Assembly: GCA_021464415.1 (NCBI GenBank)
Contig: CM038466.1
Location: forward strand, 35,060,833-35,124,832
From: Lonicera japonica
Lineage: Eukaryota > Streptophyta > Magnoliopsida > Dipsacales > Caprifoliaceae
Direction: 5' to 3'
DNA length: 64,000 nt
A model generated the notes under the pieces. That model worked only from the letters and a program-made list of their open reading frames with translations. It did no database searches and was not told the origin of the DNA. Numbering within the stretch: position 1 is the stretch's first letter; the number at the start of each line of letters is the position of its first letter. This document shows positions 1 to 11,862 of this stretch, piece by piece. Made by a program: the position numbers and the translations under genes.

Positions 1-690
1 AAATGAACCCTTTTTGACCTGCCCCACCCTCGAATATATTATTTTTTCTCTTTCATATGCTTAAAATATTTAATAATTACACCGGATTGGGTTGAATTCA
101 AGTTCAAGTATACCAACAAGTGGGGCATGTTTAGGTCCAAAGAAAAATTCATATTGAGTTGGATTTGAGTTTAGCTAAAACATGCCCCAAATTCAACATA
201 TTGTCATCTCGAACATTGTCCAATAAATTGAATTCAGTGGGTTGATTGTTTGGATTAAAGTACAAAGAGGAGACCATAATGGACCAACTATTATTGTGAC
301 CCAGAAATGGATCTGAAAGTATACCCTGAAAATTTATAGCTAAGTAAAAATAATAATTTTGATAGAATTTAGGTCCAAGAAGGAGCCTAGCCCATTGTCT
401 AAAACTAAAATAGAGCCCAAAGACAGTGCGTCTACTTTGATCAGGAAAGAAATCTCATCGGCGCAAAAGAAAAAAAAATCCTCATGAAATTTAAGTAGTT
501 GGTAATATTAAATGAAAACTGCATATGAGGAAAATTATGTATCATCTAAAAGACATTTAATTTGTTTGGTCCCATTTAATAAAGAAGATGGAAAATGATT
601 GGAATAATAATTCCTGTTACGACAAGTTAGATGAAGAGATAAATCATTTAATGAGTTGCCCTCCATCTCGTGCTTATTTTTATAAGTAGA
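1..690. other. AT-rich intergenic DNA with old repeat fragments
   Basis: No coding region is supported. Bases 1-215 carry GC tracts in AT-rich DNA (CCCCACCC, GGGGCATG, TTGTCATC) that resemble the dispersed hAT-like family seen better at 51,928-52,795. Bases 240-450 are a diverged copy of the blocks at 32,125-32,480 and 33,846-34,170; they share the order GAGGAG, ACCAAGAAATGGATC-like, AGGCCCAAGGAGGAG-like and AAATAGAGC. Bases 615-690 match 63,650-63,720. Confidence 0.5.
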
Positions 691-702
691 TTTTGTTCAC
701 AA

Positions 703-703
<1 letters not shown>

Positions 704-763
<60 letters not shown>

Positions 764-780
764 TTATTATTATTATTATT
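704..780. repeat. (TTA)n microsatellite
   Basis: A nearly uninterrupted run of ATT/TTA triplets with one TTTTA interruption. Any leucine-rich reading through it is only the repeat translated, not a gene. The equivalent place near 63,720 lacks the run, so it expanded, or was inserted, in one copy only. Confidence 0.9.
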
Positions 781-834
781 TGTGGAATATTTTTTTATTT
801 TTAGCCCCCCAAAAAAGTTTCTTCAATAAAAAAC

Positions 835-2600
835 CAAGAGAACGTCTCAACAAATCACTCAATTCATTTTTTTATTTTTCAGACAAATAAATTATTTTCG
901 CTATCATTTCCAAGCTCAATCATATAATTTTTTTTAATCGTATTAAACTTCAATCATTCGGCTTCCAACTATCTGATAGATGTGTATGTGTTGATTATAA
1001 TTTATAACCCAACAATATGTATACATGGTTTAGTATTTTTGAAAAAATCGATTGCAAAAACTTAATTAAAGGTAAGTAAAAATAATGTAATTATTTTGTT
1101 TTAACCAAAAATGCTCACTTTTGACTGTCCACTTTAATTTATTTTTTTTAGGATTTTTTTTGGTAATGTATCATACCACACCATACCATACCAATATTTC
1201 GGTATACCAAAAATTTAGTATGGCAATAATAATGAATTTTGGCGTACCAAATTTTTGATATGGTACACGATACACTCAGTATGGTACGGTATTGTACCAA
1301 ATCCACCCCCAGTCGTGATGATCGTGCTTACAAAATACTTAGTCGAGATGATCGCGTTAATGTGGATTGCCGATAAGTATAGTGACACATGTAAAGTACT
1401 TGAGTAGTACCCAAGTTAGATGCAAAAACCTTAAACAATGATGGAGTGTATAGTATTTTTAATTGTCAAGAACAAAGGGAGTATGAAAAGTTATAAGAAT
1501 ATTGAAAATAGAGAGAAGAAGAAACAAGGGGGAAGAAGAGGATTAGGTTTATATATCCCATCTCTCTTCTTAAACGGTGGTTTCCTTTTAGGGAACTGTC
1601 GCCTCATCATTACATTGCATTTAATGTGGTGTGACAATTATTGTCCCACTTAAATTCAAAGACAACACGCCGATTAAGAAAAGCGATGACACATGGCACA
1701 CTCTTAGCCCTGAAATGAAGTTTTGCTAAGCTACCAAAGGATTCACTCACAGAAATATAACCTAAAATTTTCACTAAGTGTGGAAACTTCAGTCGAGGAT
1801 ATACCCCATTTCTGAAACTTCCATGCATCTGAGCTCATCTTGTTGGTCAAGTTCCCATAATTAGGGGCAATTGAGGGAACCTAAAATTAACAAACACGAT
1901 TTGGGCTAATATAACTTGAAAGCCTTAGGAACACAACCAACTCACCCTGGTGGGCCAAACTAACATCCAAGACGAGAAGATGGATTGGGTCGTTGGTTGA
2001 ACAGACAAAAGAACGCCAATGAAACCACTCCTAGCCGAGATGGTCCTGCTGATGTAATAACATTGCCATGATGGTCGTGCTGACAAAATAATTAGCCGAG
2101 ATGGTCGTGTTAACATATATTATTGATAAGGACATTAACACCTGTAAAGTGTTAGAGTACCCAAGTTTTACCTTATTTGGTCTTTTATTATTTACCTTAA
2201 CGGAGTATTGTAACCATAATTCTATATCTATAAATTGAATATAGAAAGTTCAATATAAGGATCCTAAACTTTAGGTAAGTAATTCTAGAATGATGGTAGC
2301 TTACTTGTATTGTTCTCTAAATTAATACATTTAAGCAATATATATACAAACAACAACAACAAAGGAGGACGTATTATCAGAATAATATCAGCGCTACTAG
2401 AGGAACTTTCCTACAACCAAAATCTTAGTCTTATTCACTCATTATTTTTCTTGTCGTTATTGAATTATGTTAGCCTAAATCACCGGTGGAGAGACCTATT
2501 TTTTTGGCACTCACAGCCTTCGTCTTGTATTTATTTTTATGTGTAAATGTTATTTTTTTCATTCCTCACTGTCTAAAGAATCTATTCCATTGAAAGAACT
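835..2600. other. Probable degraded LTR-type insertion
   Basis: Compared with the related sequence at 63,640-64,000 this stretch is extra, about 1.76 kb. Its last 250 bases (CAAAGGAGGACGTA near 2,360, then GCGCTAC and GGGGAAC-like text) resemble the end of the LTRs at 45.9 and 49.8 kb. A roughly 115-bp block at 1,309-1,422 (GATGATCGTGCT, GTAAAGTACTTGAG, ACCCAAGTTAGA) recurs in diverged form at 2,034-2,165. Clear TG..CA ends or a clean target duplication could not be fixed. No gene is supported. Confidence 0.4.
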
Positions 2601-3925
2601 AAAAAAACAAAGAGAAAATAGCATAACATCATTTTACTCATTTTTCAACTCGTATAAAATGGAGCGTTAATGTCACGTTCAAATATATCATGGTTACAAT
2701 GTTAAAATTATCATAAAAGTTAAAATAATAAAAACACTTTTGAATATCAATTCAGCATTAAAATCAATTATCGAAAAAAAAATAAAAGACATGGTCACAT
2801 GGAAAATCATGGAGAAAGAAGTTAATAAGATAGTAAGGGATTCTAAATTTAATAAGCATATTATTACTCTCAGCACATGCACATAAAGAACAAGTAATAC
2901 ATATTATAAAGTATCTGGGAATAAACAAAAAATTTCTTTTTCTTTGTTGTTATTTTTTACTCTTTAGAATTGAAAAATGTATCTTGCTCTCTACGTTTAG
3001 GAAAAAAAAAGTCTAACTTTGACTTTTACATGGGAGCGAAATTGGGATTTTTATATTGGGTTGGTTGGATTGTGACCAAAATTTAAACTAAGTAATACTA
3101 AATTTATTCTCTTTTTGTAAAACATTATAGTATAGTTTTCATACTAAAATAAACAAAATTAGAATTATAGGAGGTAAAAATTATGTATGGGCTTTTGACT
3201 AGGCCCACATTGAAAAATCTGTATTATGTTTGGCTCATAATCCAAGGTCCTTAGGCCCATCTCCATTACAGATAAGAAATTGTTTGGCCGAATAAGATTT
3301 TTTTGTATAATAGCCGACTACTATCTGGCTACCATAGCCAACTGATCAACATGTGTGAACTCAATAACAATTGACCAATATTGGTCTGCCAATAAGTAAG
3401 GGATAATTGAGCTAGAGAATAAATGATAGAAAATAACTATTTACGAGTGTGAATAGGGTTAATGACAACTGTTATCTTAAAGTAGCGTATAACTTTACCC
3501 TTTATAGTAATTTTCATATCCGACTAACTCTAATGTAGCAATATCATATACATATAAATAGGAAGGAAAACCAACACCTAGAGACAATTAATCTCCACCT
3601 CGTGTGCCCCCTTGTTGCTTTCTAGGTTAATAGGGTAATGGGCCATGGGGCGTTACTTCACTCCCGCTAGGATCGTGCTCCGCTACAGTCTTTCATTCTC
3701 ATTTTTCTATTATTGGTCTCAATTTTGGAACTTTGTTTTAATTTTGGGTTAGTTATGAAAAATGAGTAAGAAATCTATAATTTTTTAGTTAAACTAGATC
3801 TCTAAATGTGTAAATTTGATTTTGCGAAAACCTAGTTTTTTTTTGCCATAGTTTTCCGGCCAAACCGAATGGACTGACTGAGATCGACCCGATCCATACA
3901 TCTGGTCCAGTCCGGTCTTCAATAG
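2601..3925. other. Intergenic; start of a repeat later split by the 20-kb element
   Basis: Bases 2,601-2,850 match the end of the window (63,790-64,000). A TATAAATA-like string near 3,556 sits in AT-rich DNA without an open frame beside it. Bases 3,845-3,925 (CCGGCCAAACCGAATGG, CCAGTCCGGTC) are the left half of a CCGGT-rich repeat whose right half follows the element at 24,323. No gene seen. Confidence 0.45.
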
Positions 3926-4046
3926 TGTAGACACCCCGATCCGTGACCCCCGCAAGAACCCTAACGACCTACGAGAACTACTATTTTTGGGCCCGAAACT
4001 ACCCCGAAAGGTTTTGTTGGCCAACAAACCTATTTTTAAGAGAGAT

Positions 4047-4233
4047 TGTCGCACGACATACCACATTGTTGCGCGACAATCCTCCTTATGTCGCTCGACA
4101 ATCCCTCCTGACACCAGACCATCCACTCTCTGACACTTCAGTCTGTTAGAAACATCACTTCAGCCGTTTGTCGCGCGACATAAGACACATTGCCGCGCGA
4201 CATATGCCCCTTTTGGGGAAGTTTCGCGCGACA
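4047..4233 (+). promoter_or_regulatory. Array of six TGTCGCGCGACA-type palindromes in U3
   Basis: Copies start at 4,047, 4,067, 4,089, 4,169, 4,191 and 4,222. The perfect palindrome TGTCGCGCGACA is at 4,169; the others differ by one or two bases (TGTCGCACGACA, TGTTGCGCGACA, TGTCGCTCGACA, TGCCGCGCGACA, TTTCGCGCGACA). Spacings of 20, 22, 22 and 31 bp are close to whole helical turns. The 3' LTR holds six copies at 22,938, 22,958, 22,980, 23,060, 23,082 and 23,113. The binding factor is unknown; a CGCG core is also the core of the host CAMTA-type site, but that link is inference. Confidence 0.7.
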
Positions 4234-4248
4234 TACTCTTCCGAGCAG

Positions 4249-4256
4249 TATAAATA
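4249..4256 (+). promoter_or_regulatory. LTR TATA box
   Basis: TATAAATA followed by GG, 16 bp after the last palindrome of the array. The same box lies at 23,140-23,147 in the 3' LTR. It is the most likely start point for the genomic sense transcript. Confidence 0.75.
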
Positions 4257-5424
4257 GGCCAACACCCCCAAGGGTTTAAGGACAACACTTGGGATTGAGG
4301 AATTATAAGCTTTAATCTAATTTTCTAGTCTTTTATCAAGCATTCTCTATTATCGTCTTATTTCTGAGGAATTATCGAATCTATTCTCGACACTCGACCG
4401 TCTCTGGAATCGAATTCTCGAGAATATCAGAAGAAGGAAAAGATTATTATCGCCGGAGATCTCTCTGCCGCATTATATTTTCTTTCTTATTATTATTCTC
4501 GTCGGGAAGGTAAAGAAAGTCCATTCTAGTATTTAAATTAGATATATGTGTACTTGTTTTACTTCTGTTGTTCTGTCCACGTTTTAGTTGAATAAACTTA
4601 TTGCCAAGTTACAAATAGTCTACCGTTTTCAAAACAAAAGACCCTAATAAAACTATTTGCAAAACCAGAAGAGTAAGTATATTACCATCCGGATAAAACC
4701 CTGTTTTCAAAACCCGGACCGGTAAAACTTACTTAAGGAATTAAAACCCGGTGTATCTTATTTGTTTCATAGATTGTGATATGTCCGGTTGAACTCCCCT
4801 CAAAAGTTCTAATTCCATATTGAATTAGTTCCAGTAAAGATCCGAACTTTTACAAAAGTAATCACTGCACGAGAAAATCGTCATTATCTGAGAAATAATA
4901 CGGGACACTCTTTCAAAAACAAAAGGGATTTGCCATTCGTACTTACATCTTTTAATAAAGAACATCGGATCTTGGAATACAAAGATTTTCACCCGTTTTC
5001 CCCAAAAATTAGGGTTTTCACTTAGAAAGTAGTAGACTGTCAGTAAAAGCATCCAAGTTTTTCAACATAGAATAAACATATAAAAAGACCACTAGAGACC
5101 GAAAGGGTGGAATGGGTGCTTAACACCTTCCCAAACCGTAATATAGTTTTCGAACCCTATAGAATCCTGGTTTCGTAGACAAACGTGTAAAGAAAGGCTT
5201 ATCTATAGCCTTTTCTCTTACACAACTATTTTATCTGTTTTCTCGTAAAACGTACTGGCGACTCTGAAAGAACCCCTTTGCATCTAGAAATAGAACATAG
5301 GGACATGTGATATGAATCACCAAAAAATACTCCAGCAAATGGAATGACGGAGTCTGTTCCGACGTTTCAAACGCCCAACCAAACGGGGACGAGACCCGGG
5401 GGTCGCATTTACGGATTCTCATAG

Positions 5425-5442
5425 TGGCGACTCTGCTGGGGA
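5425..5442 (+). other. Primer binding site
   Basis: TGGCGACTCTGCTGGGGA begins one base after the LTR end. Its reverse complement ends in CCA as a tRNA 3' end must. I read it as complementary to a tRNA-Arg, the primer reported for Ogre-type elements, but the tRNA identity is from memory and could not be aligned here. Confidence 0.8.
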
Positions 5443-6175
5443 CTATTAGAAAACTAGACTCTTATATGTGGACTTTTGTTTATCTGTTGAATACTTGCTT
5501 TTACTGCTTTCCCTACTTATGTTAATTGATTGAGAAGAAACATTTTTCTAAGAATGGGAGTTTTTCAAAAATACGTAATCAAGATAATGATATTTGTGAA
5601 AGCAACTTCTCAAACTTTACACGCACTTTCACAAATCATGCATTGGTTCTACGAGTGTGAAATTACCCCAAACCCTCGGAAGTATTATAAGTGAGTAGGG
5701 AGTTGGCTTGCTGGGGCCAACATAAACCGAAAGCATTTACTTCCACTCTCCTTGGCCAAGTACGCCCCCGAGGTATATCGAGTGACGAGAACACTCACGT
5801 ACTCCGGAAGTATATCAAAAGGCTCTTGCACGTACCCGCCCCTGGGGTATATTGCAAGGTCTTGCCAAAAAGGAGGGAGCCTGAAGCCTTAACCTTTCGT
5901 ACACCTGCGCTGCATGTAAGATTGAGTCAGCTAAAGCACTTATCAAACAGCCGTAGGGGATGTACCACCTTACGGCTTACTTTCCAACACCTTTTTAAAA
6001 TCCGAGGCTTTTCTCGGCAATTTTTAGTGGTTCTTTTGGCAAAAACCGAGTCGCATCACAGTCTTCCTTCATCTTCGCCACGTGGTTTCGTCTACAGTCT
6101 TGAAGCAACAACAGACTGGAAGGTTGGTCCGGTCGAGATCATACCGGAAGACTAGTAAGGCCAAGCACACCCGCA
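5443..6175 (+). other. Untranslated leader of the gypsy element
   Basis: Sequence between primer site and the gag ATG. A 155-codon open frame (5,691-6,155) crosses it, but it starts with GTG, shows no recognisable domain and is proline- and arginine-rich as expected for chance reading of this composition. Ogre elements can have an extra ORF upstream of gag; I see no support for one here. Confidence 0.5.
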
Positions 6176-8329
6176 ATGGCCGATGGACGCGAGAATCAAG
6201 AGATAGATCAGAGCCTAGCCGAGGCGTCTGCAGTTCAGCCAACTTTAGCCGAAATGCACCGTCTGTTAACGACCGTCAGCATGAACCTAGCAAGCCTCGC
6301 AAACGAGCAACAAAATACCCGAGTCAGAGTAGAGGAGTTATCAGCCGTACGGACCGCACCACCGGGGTTTGAACGACTACCACCAAATCGAGATCCGAAC
6401 CAAGGACAATCTTCACAAGTGCTTCCCCTGATCCAAGGAACCAACCCACCACCAACGGGTCCCATCATAGCCGGTCCCGTTCAAACTGACCCCAACAATC
6501 AGAACCAATGGGCCCCAGATTCAGGCCCTACTTATCAGCAACCAGAACCATCCATAGTTTGGCCACAACCTCAAGTACAACCCGGATTTGACCCCCAATA
6601 CCAACCATGGCCACAAATTCCCGCAAGACCTATTCCACCACCGGCCCCAGTAGGCCCTCCTAATGAATACCCAGACATCAATCGACTACGGGCAGTATAT
6701 GCAAAATGGTTTTAGCTCGGGAATAGCCCGACGAGGTGTCAAGAGAGAGCGAAGAAATGAAGAAACTGAAAGAGCAGATGAAGGTTCTGCAAAGAGGGAT
6801 TTCTCTGATAAAAGGGGTAGACGAGATTACAGATATGAATGCTTTCTCCCTCTACCCAGAAGCAAGACTGTCTCAGGGATTCAAGCTCCCTTCCATCACC
6901 AAATTCACAGGGACCACACCCCCCAAAACCCATCTTCAAACCTACATTAGATCCCATGTAAGTATCAGGCTGTGAGGAGCCGGAGTTGGCTCAAGCCTTT
7001 CACATGACTCTCACGGGGGCCGCCCTGAGATGGTTTTTTGATCTGGAGAGACACTAAACGAAAACTTGGGGGGATATCGTGAAGGAGTTCATGACCAAAT
7101 ATGGGTCCAACGAGGATTTGGAAATTACCCGTAAACACCTAGAAATGGCCAAGCAAGGCGAGAAAGAAAGCTTCAGCGATTTCGTCACGCGCTGGAGAGA
7201 GATGGCCTCCCAAATGTCCAAACGGCCTGATGAAGAAGAACAGTTGGAGATCATACAGAAGAACTTCACTCCAGCCGTACTGAGTTGCATGGGAAAGCAT
7301 GTATTCCCACACTTCAGAGCCCTATTGAGTATGGGATCGCAAATGGAGGAAGAATTGGCTAAGAAAGTTGAAACCGACACTAAGAAAGCCTCATACACCG
7401 GGATAAAGACAGCCACTCCAGCCGTGAATCAACTAAGCTCATACCCCTACCAATAAAACCCATTCCAACAATCACAACAAGCCCCTCCGATGAGTTGGCC
7501 TGCACAAGGAGACTCTTCAAGCACCGAGGCTAAGAGAAGGAGAAACTTCTGCACCCTCCCCACTACCCTGGTCAAAAGCCTTGAACTACTCCGAAAGGCC
7601 GGACTGATCACTCCACTCAACCCGCGCCCCCCACCAAACCCTATTCCCAGCACCTGGAGAATGAATAAGAACTGTGCATACCATCAAGCAGCAGGCCACG
7701 ACATGGAACACTGCTTAGCTCTTCGCCATCGTATCCAATACCTCATTGAAGCCATAACCATCCCCGCACCCGGCGAGCCCAATGTTACCAACAACCCCCT
7801 TCCCAACCATGCTCCACCTGCGAGAATTAACGCCTTGACCACTGATGAAGAAGGCTTTGACCCCGTAGGACTCATCCGGGATGACCCAGCCTATAAGGCG
7901 CCCGTTATGCTACCAGCAAAGGCTCAAGTTACCCCAGGCATCAATCCGATAATCGACCAATGGATGGCTAAGATGAACTTCCTACTTGGGCAGGGTTTAG
8001 GAAAGGCAAATCAAGGGATCTTACGGCTACTTACAATCAAAACTAATCCCGAAAAATCTGGAATAGGATGGACTCAGGAGAAGAAGAAACAGCCATGGAA
8101 ACTCCGAGGCCCCCCTAAGGAGACAATCTGCATGACAGAAATCTCCCCCGGAACTTTTAGTTGGTCGGCAGAGCCAGAATCATCAGAAATCCCGGAAGGA
8201 TCAGACCCAGCATCCCTTTGGATACAACAAATCACCCGTTTAGGAAGGGTATACCAGCCACCACCGATGGATGCCGAGAAATCACCACCCCCTAAGGAAA
8301 TAGGAGAAGATCGAGTACTGAGCAGTTGA
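6176..8329 (+). pseudogene. gag: gag pseudogene (Tat/Ogre-like)
   Basis: Capsid-type structural protein that would package the element RNA in the cytoplasm. It starts at ATG 6,176 (MADGRENQEI) with a proline/glutamine-rich N-terminal part, then a short coiled coil (6,736-6,800, SEEMKKLKEQMKVLQ), a motif FKLPSITKFTG (6,886-6,918) typical of plant gypsy gag, and the retrotransposon gag core (about 6,985-7,400, including ALRWFFDL and FSDFVTRWREMA). A CxxH...H...C knuckle begins at 7,673 (CAYHQAAGHDMEHC) and a glycine-patch-like stretch is near 7,980-8,020. Broken by a TAG at 6,713, frame changes near 6,720 and 6,970, TAA at 7,054 and 7,454, and another frame change near 8,320. No functional product is expected from this copy. 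Confidence 0.85.
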
Positions 8330-8903
8330 AGAAAACTCAGGCACACATCACCATTTAGGGCCTCTTGGTTGCCTCCAAGCCTCACATGACCGCTTTCATC
8401 AAGCTCCTTGACGAGGCTGTCATATCACCAGACTCCACGCCTGAGCAACTGCCAACATGATCGGGTCACTTACAGTCCAAAGAAGTCTGTCATTTTCAGA
8501 TGAAGACTTGTCTCCATTGGGGAGGAAACACAGCCTGGCCCTCCATATCACTGTTTGGACTCGAGGCAAAATCTTGCCACAAGTCCTCATCGACAATGGG
8601 TCAACCACAAACGTCTGCCCCCTGAAAACTGCCAGATGTTTGGGTATCTTAGACTCAGAATTTTCCCCGTCAGCTGTGACCGTTAGAGCCTATGACAACA
8701 CCAGAAGATCCGTTATGGGTTCTCTAAAGCTTGATCTCATGGTCGGTCCTGGAAACTTTCCAGCCGACTTTCAAATCATAGACATTCTCTCCAGTTTTAA
8801 CCTACTGTTGGGAAGGGCATGGCTACACGACATAGGAGCACTCCCCTCCTCCTTGCACCAAAAGATCAAGATACCGTTCGAAGGGAACATAATCACCATC
8901 TAA
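8323..8903 (+). pseudogene. Retroviral-type aspartic protease pseudogene
   Basis: Would cleave the element polyprotein. The active-site motif appears as IDNGS (Asp codon 8,592-8,594), the D-N-G-S form of many Tat/Ogre proteases rather than D-S/T-G. LLLGRAWLHDIGALPSSLHQ near 8,802-8,860 is the conserved C-terminal flap/helix region. Upstream text (8,323-8,455) keeps the family motif around ASKPHMTAF but is in another frame and has TAG at 8,356; a frame change lies near 8,455. TAA closes the frame at 8,901. Confidence 0.85.
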
Positions 8904-10016
8904 GGAGATCCTGAAAGGACCTTGGCAGATCTGGAGTTACCTGTGTTGGGCATCGGGAGCCAGAGCATACAGTTGGGAGGCTTTTCTTACGAGCCTCAAG
9001 TACAAACTCTCACCTCCCACAGAATCGAGTATCTACCCCCTGAAAATTTCCCCGGTCTCAGTACCAAGATCACAAACATGCTGAGAATGATGAAATATTT
9101 ACCTGGAGCCAGTCTAGGAATAGAGCATCCAGGGTTACTCCAAGCCCTAGAACCAGTGACGAGGCACGAAAAAGAAGGATTGGGGTACAAACATACCGCA
9201 GAAGACGACCAAGAGAGAAGGAGCCGAGGGCCTCAGTATCCGAGCTTTAGCTCTCTGAATGGGTTTTTCGTCAAATAAGGAGAAGACTTTCCCTTTTACG
9301 GCTTTCAAGAACCTTGGAGAAACAGCGACGGAGAGAACCTTCCGGGATGGGAAATTTTCTATGAAGAGGACCTTTACATCAAGGAAAATATCCTACACAG
9401 CTTCTCTACCAAGTTGACAATCGGGTCGAAGGAAAAAAATAAAAACGAGAAAGATGAAGAGGAAGAAATTATCAGAGATCTCTTCGACATCATGGCTCTG
9501 GGGGATAACGAGCCAAGAGACGACCCTGTACACTTGATATACGCTGACCCGAACTACCAAAGAGGGAGGGGAAAGAATGAAATTATAAGGGTGAGAGGTA
9601 AGAGTGAGGGTAAGGCTAGGGAGGAGTCACTCCTAGATTTACTTTTTAAACTTGTACCTGTAAACACTATTATTAATGAAGAAAACTTTATTTTGCGTTA
9701 TTCTGTTATTTTTAATTCTGTAATTGCTTATAAGAAATTGGAAAGACTGAATGAACACCCTGAACGGGAGGAGCAGCGTATACAGAGCAAGGAAGGAGAC
9801 ACTCTTGTGATTAACTTTGGGACAAAAGAGGAAAGAAAAGAGGTCCGCATTGGGGCAAATCTAAGTGAGACAGAAAGAGAGGAATTCACACAAACTCTGA
9901 AAGAGTACGTAGATATCTTCGCCTGGTCTTATGTGGATATGCCAGGTCTGAACAGTCATATAGTCATGCACGAGATACACACCAAGCAGAAGTTGAGAAA
10001 ACTTACGCCAGAATAG
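8904..10016 (+). pseudogene. Protease-RT linker with glycine-patch-like motif
   Basis: Frame continuous with protease and RT apart from TAA at 9,276 and TAG at 10,014. YLPGASLGIEHPGL (9,097-9,139) resembles the G-patch found between protease and RT in Ogre-type elements. The stretch EVRIGANLSETEREEFTQTL (9,843-9,902) and DIFAWSYVDMPGL (9,912-9,950) are the usual entry to the RT domain. The T-rich segment 9,598-9,734 starts with GTAAGA and ends TTATAAG and could be the intron known in Ogre at this place, but removing it would shift the frame, so the call is open. Confidence 0.65.
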
Positions 10017-11862
10017 TCCTTAAAAGTGAAAGAAGAGGTGATGAAGCAACTGAGTGTGGGGTTCTTGCGGGTAATTGAGTACCCTTCATGGTTAGCTAAC
10101 ATTGTACCCGTTCCAAAGGCAAATAGAAAGGTCCGCATGTGTGTGGATTACCGAGATCTTAACAAAGCTTGCCCAAAAAATGATTTCCCATTACCCAACA
10201 TCGATTTAATAGTGGATAATACTGCCAACCATACCCTGAAATCATTTGTGGATGGTTTCACCGGATATAACCATATCAAGATACACCCAGATCACTAGGA
10301 GAAAACAGCATTCATCACACCGTGGGGGACATATTGCTACACCGTTATGCCATTCGGGCTGAAGAACGATGGGGCAACATATCAGAGGGCAGCAACAGTT
10401 ATCTTCCATGACATGATTCATAAAGAAGTAGAGGTGTATGTGGACGACATGATAATCAAGTAGAAAGAGAGGGAAGGCCATGTACCAGCCTTGCGAGCCT
10501 TCTTTTACCGGCTCCGCCAGTATTAGATGAGGCTCAATCCGCAGAAATGTGTGTTCGGGGTAACCAAAGGGAAACTCCTGGGCTATGTCGTCAGTGAAAA
10601 GGGAATCGAGGTAGACCCTGCCAAAGTCCGGGCTATCCGAGACATGCCCGAACCTCGTACTGAGAAAGAAGTCCGACGGTTTTTAGGTAATCTGCAGTAC
10701 ATCAGCAGGTTCATCTCTCAGCTTACTCAAACTTGCAAACCCATCTTCAAACTCCTGAGGAAATCTTCACCAGGAGAATGGGACGATCAGTGCCAGGAAG
10801 CTTTTGATAAGATAAAGGACTACCTCTCCAGCCCCCCAGTATTAGCCTCACCACAAACTGGACTACCACTAATTCTATACCTAACCGTCACTGATTCAGC
10901 TGCAGGAGCCATGCTAGCCCAACACCTGACCGATACCCGGAAAGAGCATGCCATCTATTACATCAGCAAGAAGCTGTCCCCGTTTGAGATAAACTACACA
11001 CCATTGGAGAAATCATGCACCGCTCTCGTCTGGGTAACACAGAAACTACGGCACTACATGCTGGTTTTTCCAGTCATCCTGGCATCACGAATTAATCCGT
11101 TGAAATACCTCTTCGAGAAACCAGCTCTCTCGAACCGAATGGCAAAATGGTTATTTCTACTCTCCGAATTCGACATCACCTACATGACCCAGAAGGTAGT
11201 CAAAGGCAAGATCATAGCTGATTACCTGGCCCACAATCCGATATTGGGAGACATGTTAGAAGAAGTCGAGTTCCCGGATGAAACCATCATGAATGTCAAG
11301 ATCGATGAGGACTGGAAATTGTACTTCGACGGGGCCGCCAACCGGAATGAAAATAGGATAGGCATCCTGTTAGTCTCTCCAGACCAAACTCACTCACCGG
11401 TATCATATCGTCTGAATTTCTTCTGCACCAACAACATGGCCGAATATGAAGCTTGCATACTCGGGTTAGAGATCGCGCTCCAAAGGGGTATAAAGAGAAT
11501 ACAGGTATACGGAGATTCAGTACTAGTGGTCCACCAAGTTCTGAAGGAATGGAAAATCAGAGATGAGAAATTAGTCCCTTACCTCGCCCGACTAGAGGAT
11601 GTCGCGGGAAAATTCAAGCATGCGGAGTTTTACTATGTCCCCAGGTCACAGAACAGTTTTGCTAACGCACTGGCAACCCTGGCATCTATGATCGATATCT
11701 CGGAAGGGATGGAAGAAATAACTCTTACAGTACAAAAGAAGTCAGGACCAGCACACTGCATGGCCTTGGAAGTAGAGAATGAAGAGGAAGGGGACTCGAC
11801 CACTTGGTTTTACGATATCTGGAACCTGTTAAAAAATCACAGTATCCCGAGCAAACAGATAA
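10017..11862 (+). pseudogene. Reverse transcriptase plus RNase H domains (pseudogene)
   Basis: Would copy element RNA into DNA inside virus-like particles. RT motifs include VRMCVDYRDLNKACPKNDFP (10,131-10,190) and the catalytic YVDD at 10,437-10,448. Then the gypsy RNase H (LILYLTVTDSAAGAMLAQ from 10,869; YYISKKLSPFE near 10,957) and a second RNase H-like domain (LYFDGAANR at about 11,319, NNMAEYEACILGLE near 11,430, NALATLAS near 11,664), the extra RNase H characteristic of Tat elements. TAG stops at 10,014, 10,296, 10,461 and 10,524 break the RT. The frame changes at an A7 run (about 11,861) just before integrase. Confidence 0.92.

Larger units (their letters stand above)
3926..5423 (+). 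repeat. 5' LTR of the 20-kb gypsy element
   Basis: About 1,498 bp, matching 22,798-24,322 almost base for base. U3 contains six copies of a 12-bp palindrome upstream of a TATA box; the region 4,260-4,600 is the likely R/U5 start. Differences from the 3' LTR include a missing ~20-bp stretch (present near 22,870 as GACCCACCCGAGCACCTG) and a missing ~11-bp stretch near 4,998. The terminal CA is TA here. Confidence 0.95.

Noticed and set aside
693..890. Leucine-rich small protein
   Set aside because: Made by the (TTA)n microsatellite.
5691..6155. 155-codon open frame in the gypsy leader
   Set aside because: Begins with GTG, has no domain, and lies before the clear gag ATG; better read as leader.
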